Assembly: GCF_009909195.1 (NCBI RefSeq) | Contig: NZ_JAAAMU010000006.1 | Location: 62,001 to 126,000 of the forward strand | DNA: 64,000 nt | Reading direction: 5' to 3' | From: Paenibacillus sacheonensis | GTDB taxonomy: Bacteria; Bacillota; Bacilli; Paenibacillales; Paenibacillaceae | Part shown: in pieces, positions 58,657 through 64,000 of the stretch | Numbering within the stretch: position 1 is the first letter of the stretch | How the letters are laid out: each line of letters starts with the position of its first letter | Notes under the pieces: generated by a model | What the model was told of the DNA's origin: nothing | Databases searched by the model: none | Seen by the model: the letters and a program-made list of their open reading frames with translations, nothing else | Made by a program: the position numbers and the translations under genes

Positions 58657-59766
58657 ATGCCAAATACAGCCCTGAACCGCCCGCCTGACGGGAAGCCGCG
58701 CCGCATTCTGTTTACCGGAGGCGGATCCGCGGGACACGTAAGCGTCAATCTCGCGTTGATCCCCCTGCTCCAGTCGCGAGGCTGGGAGGCCCTCTACATG
58801 GGGTCCAAGAGCGGCATCGAGAAGCAGTTGATCGACAGGCTGGCCGATGTCGAATATTATGGGATCTCGACGGGCAAGCTGCGCCGCTATGCGGATCTGC
58901 AGAACGCGAAGGATCCGTTCCGCGTCGCGAAGGGCGTCATCCAAGCCTACCGGCTGATTCGCAGGCTGAAGCCCGACGTCGTCTTCTCCAAAGGCGGCTT
59001 CGTCTCCGTGCCCGTCGTGCTCGGCGCCTGGATGAACCGCGTGCCCGTCATCATCCACGAATCGGACCTGACGCCGGGGCTGGCGAATCGGATCGCGAAT
59101 CCGTTCGCCAGCAAAGTATGCGTGACGTTCGGCGAGACGGCTGCCCATATTAAAGGGAATAAGGCCGTTCATGTCGGCCCCATCGTCAGAAGCGAGCTGC
59201 TTCGGGGCAGCGCCGTGAAGGGGCTCCAGTGGAGCAAGCTTCTTCCGGGCAAGCCCGTCGTGCTTATCATGGGAGGCAGCCTCGGATCGAAACGGATCAA
59301 CGAGGCGGTTCGCCGCAACCTGCCGGCGCTGACGAAGACGTATCAGCTCATTCATCTATGCGGCAAAGGCGAGCTCGATGACGGCTGCAACGGCGTGCGG
59401 GGCTATCGCCAGTACGAATACGTGCACGACGAGCTGCCCGATCTCGTCGCTTGCTCCGAGCTCGTGATCTCCCGCGCCGGCTCCAATTCGATCTTCGAAT
59501 TCCTCGCGCTGCGCAAGCCGATGCTGCTCATTCCCCTCTCGAAGAGCGCAAGCCGCGGCGACCAGATTCTGAATGCGGAGTCGTTCCGGAATGCAGGCTA
59601 CTGCGAGGTGCTTCAGGAGGAAGAGCTGACGGACGAAGCGTTCCTGGCTGCGCTCGGCCGCCTGCATGCCGACCGGGAAGCCATTCGCGCCCGCATGGGA
59701 CGGAACGATAACGGCGATCCTGCGGGCGCGATCGCGGCGCTCATCGATGCAGCCAGCCGGAACTGA
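58657..59766 (+). CDS. murG: UDP-GlcNAc--lipid I N-acetylglucosaminyltransferase
   Basis: 369 aa, AAGGAG eight bases before ATG. GT-B fold with the glycine loops RRILFTGGGSAGHVSVNLAL and VVLIMGGSLGSKRINEAV, the acceptor-side VVFSKGGFVSVPVVLGAWM, and donor-site LVISRAGSNSIFEFLALRKP. Adds GlcNAc to lipid I on the inner membrane face. It is outside the dcw cluster here, like the second MurG copies of some Bacillales. Confidence 0.92.
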   Translation: MPNTALNRPPDGKPRRILFTGGGSAGHVSVNLALIPLLQSRGWEALYMGSKSGIEKQLIDRLADVEYYGISTGKLRRYADLQNAKDPFRVAKGVIQAYRLIRRLKPDVVFSKGGFVSVPVVLGAWMNRVPVIIHESDLTPGLANRIANPFASKVCVTFGETAAHIKGNKAVHVGPIVRSELLRGSAVKGLQWSKLLPGKPVVLIMGGSLGSKRINEAVRRNLPALTKTYQLIHLCGKGELDDGCNGVRGYRQYEYVHDELPDLVACSELVISRAGSNSIFEFLALRKPMLLIPLSKSASRGDQILNAESFRNAGYCEVLQEEELTDEAFLAALGRLHADREAIRARMGRNDNGDPAGAIAALIDAASRN

Positions 59767-59949
59767 GCCAAGTCGAATCATTACGCATGCGAAATGCACC
59801 TCTCGCTGAATCTACCTCGTACCCGTTCCAAAGCCGGCTGGGTAATAGCACCGTTTACATCCCATGCGGGTATATGGTAAGGTGAAAGGAATCATTGCTT
59901 TATTGCGTAGAAGCGTCTATGCGCGAAATTATTCGAGGAGTGCATGACA

Positions 59950-60231
59950 ATGGCAGACTTGGCAGAACTGAGAGCGAACATCGACGATATCGACCGGCAG
60001 CTGGTCTCGCTGCTGGCCAGGCGGTTCCAATGCACCGAAGAAGTCGGCAAGTATAAAGAACGTCAGGGCTTGCCCGCGCAGGATGCGGTCCGCGAAGCGC
60101 AGCAATTCCAGAAGATCGAGGCATACGCCCGGCAGCATGGGTTGAATACCGACTATGCGGAGGCGATCTTCCGGCATATTATGGACTTGGTCATCGCCAG
60201 GCATATCGAGCTGCGTGCGGTCAACAAGTAA
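59950..60231 (+). CDS. Chorismate mutase (AroQ type)
   Basis: 93 aa from ATG 59950, nine bases after GAGGAG; the ATG at 59944 is too close. All-helical AroQ fold: LRANIDDIDRQLVSLLARRF, GKYKERQGLPAQD, IFRHIMDLVIARHIEL, with conserved Arg, Lys, Glu and Gln of the active site. Converts chorismate to prephenate for Phe and Tyr. Single gene, closed by a terminator. Confidence 0.88.
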   Translation: MADLAELRANIDDIDRQLVSLLARRFQCTEEVGKYKERQGLPAQDAVREAQQFQKIEAYARQHGLNTDYAEAIFRHIMDLVIARHIELRAVNK

Positions 60232-60263
60232 CGAGCCGGGCCGACCATCACGCGCCGACGGAG

Positions 60264-60303
60264 GCCGTTCCGAAGCTGAGCTTCGGGGCGGCCTTCTTCT
60301 TAT
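60264..60303 (+). terminator. Terminator after chorismate mutase
   Basis: GGCCGTTCCGAAGC/GCTTCGGGGCGGCC stem (one internal mismatch) followed by TTCTTCTT. Confidence 0.75.
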
Positions 60304-60440
60304 TCAGCCGCGCATGAAGCGGTGTTCGGCACTGTGTTATGAACCGCGGCCCGATTGTTGAAAGCGCCGTCATGTAGTATCCTATTCGCGAGTCTACCAT
60401 TGGGGCGAACCGGTCCCCCCGCTAGGAGCACGAGAAAATC

Positions 60441-61295
60441 ATGAAGCTGACTATCACCTACGAGCATGACGTGCCGATCAATGCGTTTCAATGGACGCCC
60501 AAGACGTACCGCCAGCCGCTCCACGCGCATTCCAGCTTGGAGATGGGGCTCTGCCTGTCTGGCACCGGCACGTTCTTCTTTGGCAGCAAGCAGTATCAGG
60601 TGCGGCAGGGCGACGTCTTCCTGGTCAACAACGAGGAACTGCATATCGCCCAATCCGATCCGAACGACCCCAGCCATTATCTCTTCCTGAACTTCGACGG
60701 CGCGCTCTTGATGTCCGAAGATCCGAGCCTGCTGCTGCCCTACTCCTACCGCTCGGCGAATTTCAACAATCTGATTCCGGCGGGATCGCCGCTAGCGGAA
60801 GCCGTTATTCCTTGGATGACAGCGGTCGAACGGGAGCTTCGCGATCGCGAGCCGGGCTATATGGCCATGGCCAAAAGCGCGCTCATCCAGCTGAGCGGCC
60901 TGCTGCTTCGGCATTACCATGCCGGCCTCACCGATTCCGAGCAGCGGTCCATGGTGCAGTCGGTGACGCAGACCAAGGCGCTGGCCGAGCTGGTCGAGCA
61001 GCGTTACCGCGAGCCGATCGGCCTGCAGGATATCGCGAAGGAGCTCGGCATCAGCGTATCCCGCGCAAGCCGCGTCTTCCATGAGACGACGGGACGCCGC
61101 TTCGCCGATTACGTCTCGCTCCTGCGGGTGCAGGAAGCGAAGCGCCTGCTGGCCGGCAGCGACCGGCAGGTGGCGCATATCGGATTCGAATGCGGCTTTC
61201 AGAGCCTTGCGACCTTCTATCGCGTGTTCAAGGAGTCGACCGGCGTCTCGCCGGTTCATTTTCGCCAGACGCTCGGGCTGGAGGCTCCCGGTTAA
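60441..61295 (+). CDS. AraC family regulator with N-terminal cupin
   Basis: 284 aa. Cupin-like sensor ~1-120 (HAHSSLEMGLCLSGTGTFFFG, RQGDVFLVNNEELH). Helix-turn-helix ~185-280: GLQDIAKELGISVSRASRVFH, then VAHIGFECGFQSLATFYRVFK. Probably binds a sugar and controls neighbouring or distant carbohydrate genes. The ADP-ribosylglycohydrolase gene follows 113 bases later. Confidence 0.9.
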   Translation: MKLTITYEHDVPINAFQWTPKTYRQPLHAHSSLEMGLCLSGTGTFFFGSKQYQVRQGDVFLVNNEELHIAQSDPNDPSHYLFLNFDGALLMSEDPSLLLPYSYRSANFNNLIPAGSPLAEAVIPWMTAVERELRDREPGYMAMAKSALIQLSGLLLRHYHAGLTDSEQRSMVQSVTQTKALAELVEQRYREPIGLQDIAKELGISVSRASRVFHETTGRRFADYVSLLRVQEAKRLLAGSDRQVAHIGFECGFQSLATFYRVFKESTGVSPVHFRQTLGLEAPG

Positions 61296-61408
61296 GCCTA
61301 TCCGGCTAACGCAAATAGTGAGAAGCCCGCGCCGCATTCCTGAGAAGATCGGCGCTCCGTAGTCCCGTACAATGAAAACATCATGTACAAGAAGGGGATG
61401 TGACGAAG

Positions 61409-62803
61409 ATGGCAGGTTGGGATTCGTTATTCGCGCTAGTGAAGGAAGAGGTTAAACAGCGCGGCGAGGAAGGCTGCAGCGTGGAGGGGTTTGCGGAGCG
61501 GGTACAAGCGGCCGGAGAAGACGAGGCCGAGCTGATGAAACTGTATCGCGAGCTGATGGCGCTTCCGATTGCCGCGGACTTCCCGTACAGTGAACCTTCG
61601 GAGCTGGAAGACATCCGGGCGCAGCGTCCGGCTGCCGTTGCGGTCGCCTCGCCGGCATGGACCGATGCCCAGTGGCTCGATAAATTCAACGGCGCTTGGC
61701 TGGGCCGGGCCGCCGGCTGCGCGCTCGGCAAGCCGCTGGAAGCAGGCCCGTTCATGAACGGCTCGGGCGGCCGTTCCGGCGCCGAGAACGTGAAGCTGTG
61801 GTTCGAAGGCGCGAACGCGTGGCCGATCCAAGGCTACACCCCGATCGAATCGGAGAGCGTGAAGCAGTATCCGGACCTGCACATCGCCATGTGGTGCAAG
61901 GACAGCACGCGCGAGCATATTCGATTCATGGAAACCGACGACGATATCCGTTATACGGTGCTCGGACTCGCCATGCTGGAAGAGAGAGGCACGGCATTCG
62001 ATTCCTGGGACGTCGGCAAAATGTGGCATAACCGCCTCAGCTACGGCCAGGTGTGCACGGCCGAAACGCAGGCTTACTTGAACTTCGCCCGAATCACGTC
62101 GCATATGCGCTACCAGAAAGACAAGTTTACTGCCGAAGACAAGGACTGGGTTCGTACCTACCTCAACCCTTACCGGGAATGGATCGGCGCCCAAATCCGG
62201 GTCGACGGCTATGCCTACGGCGCGGCAGGCAACCCGGACCTGGCAGCCGAGCTGGCCTGGAAGGACTCGTCGTTCTCCCATATCAAGAACGGCATCTACG
62301 GCGCCATGTTCTGCGCGGCCATGATCGCCGCCGCCTTCGTGGAAACGGACGTACGCCGCATCGTGGACATCGGGCTGGGCGTTATCCCTGCGAACAGCCG
62401 GCTTGCGAGCGACATTAAGCTCGCCATCGAGATCGCGGAATCCACGAACGGCCAAGTCGAGCTGACGCAGCGCATCTGGGACGCCTTCTGCCACTACGAC
62501 GCGGTGCATACGAATAACAACGCGGCATTGTGCGCGGCGGCGCTCATCTACTCCGGCGGCGATTACGAGAAGGGCATCACGACAGCCGTCCTCGGCGGCT
62601 GGGATACGGACTGCAACGGCGCGACGGTCGGCTCCATCCTCGGCGCGATGCTGGGCGGCAGCGCGCTGCCTTCGTCCTGGACGGCTCCGCTCAACGACCA
62701 GCTGTATGCGGCCGTGAACGGCTTCCATCCCATCGCGATCTCGGAATGCGCGCGCCGCAGCTATGAAGTATTCCGCAAGCTGCAGGCGGTACCGGCGGTA
62801 TAG
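61409..62803 (+). CDS. ADP-ribosylglycohydrolase family protein
   Basis: 464 aa from ATG 61409. DraG-type metal sites: FNGAWLGRAAGCALGKPLEA, METDDDIRYTVLGLAM, and NNNAALCAAALIYSGGDYE with VLGGWDTDCNGATVGSILG. Removes ADP-ribose from proteins or small molecules, or in some members cleaves nucleoside-like or sugar substrates. The N-terminal ~90 residues extend before the hydrolase core. Same strand as the AraC regulator. Confidence 0.9.
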   Translation: MAGWDSLFALVKEEVKQRGEEGCSVEGFAERVQAAGEDEAELMKLYRELMALPIAADFPYSEPSELEDIRAQRPAAVAVASPAWTDAQWLDKFNGAWLGRAAGCALGKPLEAGPFMNGSGGRSGAENVKLWFEGANAWPIQGYTPIESESVKQYPDLHIAMWCKDSTREHIRFMETDDDIRYTVLGLAMLEERGTAFDSWDVGKMWHNRLSYGQVCTAETQAYLNFARITSHMRYQKDKFTAEDKDWVRTYLNPYREWIGAQIRVDGYAYGAAGNPDLAAELAWKDSSFSHIKNGIYGAMFCAAMIAAAFVETDVRRIVDIGLGVIPANSRLASDIKLAIEIAESTNGQVELTQRIWDAFCHYDAVHTNNNAALCAAALIYSGGDYEKGITTAVLGGWDTDCNGATVGSILGAMLGGSALPSSWTAPLNDQLYAAVNGFHPIAISECARRSYEVFRKLQAVPAV

Positions 62804-62837
62804 ATCGTTAAGTCGGCATAGCTGAGCAGAAGAAAAC

Positions 62838-62898
62838 CGAAAAACAGTGGCGCCCCGGACGCGAGAAATGATCGTCTTGGGGCGCCACTGTTTTAATT
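62838..62898. terminator. Bidirectional terminator
   Basis: Sixteen-base arms AAAACAGTGGCGCCCC/GGGGCGCCACTGTTTT between convergent genes, with A/T tracts on both sides. Confidence 0.85.
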
Positions 62899-62939
62899 TG
62901 CTCCCAGCAATCTTGCTTGCTGCGTGCTTCCCGCCTCGC

Positions 62940-63974
62940 TTAGCGGCTTCCATCCCTCAGCCATTGTTGGATGTCCGCCGCCCGGTCCGCATAACGCCGA
63001 AGCGCATGCAGGGTTGCCGTCGCTTGCTCCGTCCCCAGCTGTTGTTCCTCGTCGTCCGTGCATTCGATTCGCAGCGACCGCTTCAAGCTGTAGGCCAGCC
63101 AGCCCAGCATGCCGAGGCAGCCATGGGCCACGACCGCCTGCCAATCGGCCTGCAAAGGACCCGACCGCCGCGAATAGGCGCGCACGAAGGCCGAAAATTT
63201 GTCCTTGTCCAAATCGCCCGTCCCGTCTTCCGACCAGTACACGGCGGTGTCGGACAGATTCTGCATCGGATTCACGGATCCCGATGCTTCCCAATCGATC
63301 AGGATCGGACCGTCTTGATTCCACAGCACATTCTTCGCGTCTAAATCCAAGTGACTGATGACGGTGTCTGCCGCAAGCAACCGCGCGGCATGATTCGCTT
63401 GCGCCTCCCAGTCGTACAACGCGTTCACGGACGCCTGCACCGCGTCCGCCCAAGGGGCACGTTGGGCCTGACCTTGCTGCAAGTAGGCGCGCCAATCCGT
63501 CGTTTTTGCTTGATTTGGACCAGCCGCTTCGCGTTCTGCCAGCGAAAAATCCGTCCAATGGATATCCGCCAATAGCCCGCCTATCGTCTCGCAGTGATCC
63601 ACGGTGATCTCGCTCGGCTTCAAGCTTCTTCCCTCGACCCAATCGAACACCAGATAGTACCGGCCGTCCGCATGCTGCACGGAAGTCCCGTTGAATCGCT
63701 TGGCCGGAAGTGCCGGAACGGTACGGGCCGCAATCGCGGCGATTTCTTCCGAACGGAGGAAGTTTCGCATCGCTTCAGGCCTCGTCATGATGTGGGGGTT
63801 CAACGCTTTGACCGCGAATTTCCCCGCCGTGGTCTCGAGTGCATACATGCGATGCAATAACCCGCCCGTGACGGCGTGCGGCGTGCGGACCAACGCCCCT
63901 AATTGCAGATTCGCACACAGCCGGGCGAATTCCGCGCCGTCCTGATCCGATCTGATTTCAATATGCTCGCCCAT
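62940..63974 (-). CDS. APH-family phosphotransferase
   Basis: 344 aa from ATG 63974, six bases after AAGGAG; the ATG at 63980 touches that site. Catalytic loop VISHLDLDAKNVLW and metal site PILIDWEASG; nucleotide lobe AGKFAVKALNPHIM with Lys. Belongs to the same fold as the kinase at 55.5 kb but is not closely similar. Substrate unknown. Its promoter lies at or beyond the right edge. Confidence 0.8.
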   Translation of the reverse strand: MGEHIEIRSDQDGAEFARLCANLQLGALVRTPHAVTGGLLHRMYALETTAGKFAVKALNPHIMTRPEAMRNFLRSEEIAAIAARTVPALPAKRFNGTSVQHADGRYYLVFDWVEGRSLKPSEITVDHCETIGGLLADIHWTDFSLAEREAAGPNQAKTTDWRAYLQQGQAQRAPWADAVQASVNALYDWEAQANHAARLLAADTVISHLDLDAKNVLWNQDGPILIDWEASGSVNPMQNLSDTAVYWSEDGTGDLDKDKFSAFVRAYSRRSGPLQADWQAVVAHGCLGMLGWLAYSLKRSLRIECTDDEEQQLGTEQATATLHALRRYADRAADIQQWLRDGSR

Positions 63975-64000
63975 GCGCATCTCCTTGATTCGTCCGGCTG

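Overview
The window looks like a chromosome segment of a spore-forming Paenibacillaceae member (Paenibacillus/Cohnella type). Supporting signs are two YesM/YesN two-component systems tied to carbohydrate ABC transporters, SLH-anchored secreted mannanases, a T-box leader in front of trpS, the ydcC-alr-ndoAI-ndoA gene order known from Bacillus, and bactofilins resembling Bacillus YhbE/YhbF. No rRNA or tRNA gene was recognised.

Bases 1 to about 15,840 are AT-richer than the rest and form an integrative element that has no capsid, tail or terminase gene. It carries a large serine recombinase at the left edge, a PrimPol/D5-type replication protein with a dense TGTGTCA iteron cluster beside it, a second set of three ~74-bp repeats upstream of an HTH-like protein, and several small genes. 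Its cargo lies at 7.9-15.5 kb: a DUF3800 protein next to a PD-(D/E)XK nuclease, and a three-gene McrBC-like operon (coiled-coil protein, AAA+ motor, DUF2357/PD-(D/E)XK nuclease). The right end of the element cuts the cpaF/tadA ATPase gene of a Tad-pilus locus after about 117 codons. The remaining part of cpaF and the other attachment site should lie left of the window. The element therefore probably inactivates, or reversibly switches, the pilus operon.

From 15.84 kb on the DNA is GC-richer chromosome. In order: the 5' part of a tad operon (cpaB, cpaE, interrupted cpaF); two bactofilins; a five-gene permease-permease-lipoprotein-histidine kinase-response regulator cluster (19.5-27.1 kb); ndoA/ndoAI toxin-antitoxin, alr and a YdcC-like lipoprotein; an epimerase controlled by a divergent MerR regulator; a heme-monooxygenase-like protein; and an odd carbamoyltransferase.

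Bases 35.3-53.4 kb form a mannan-utilisation locus. It has two secreted multidomain GH5 mannanases, one with SLH cell-wall anchors, plus a sugar ABC importer and its own YesM/YesN pair. Near-consensus cre (CcpA) sites lie in front of one mannanase and the first transporter, and a weaker one in front of the second sugar-binding protein. The long gaps here hold unusual tandem repeats and palindromes.

The last 10 kb holds T-box-controlled trpS, a small monooxygenase, two APH-fold kinases, a Fur-box-preceded iron-siderophore lipoprotein, an NTF2-like protein, murG, chorismate mutase, an AraC regulator and an ADP-ribosylglycohydrolase.
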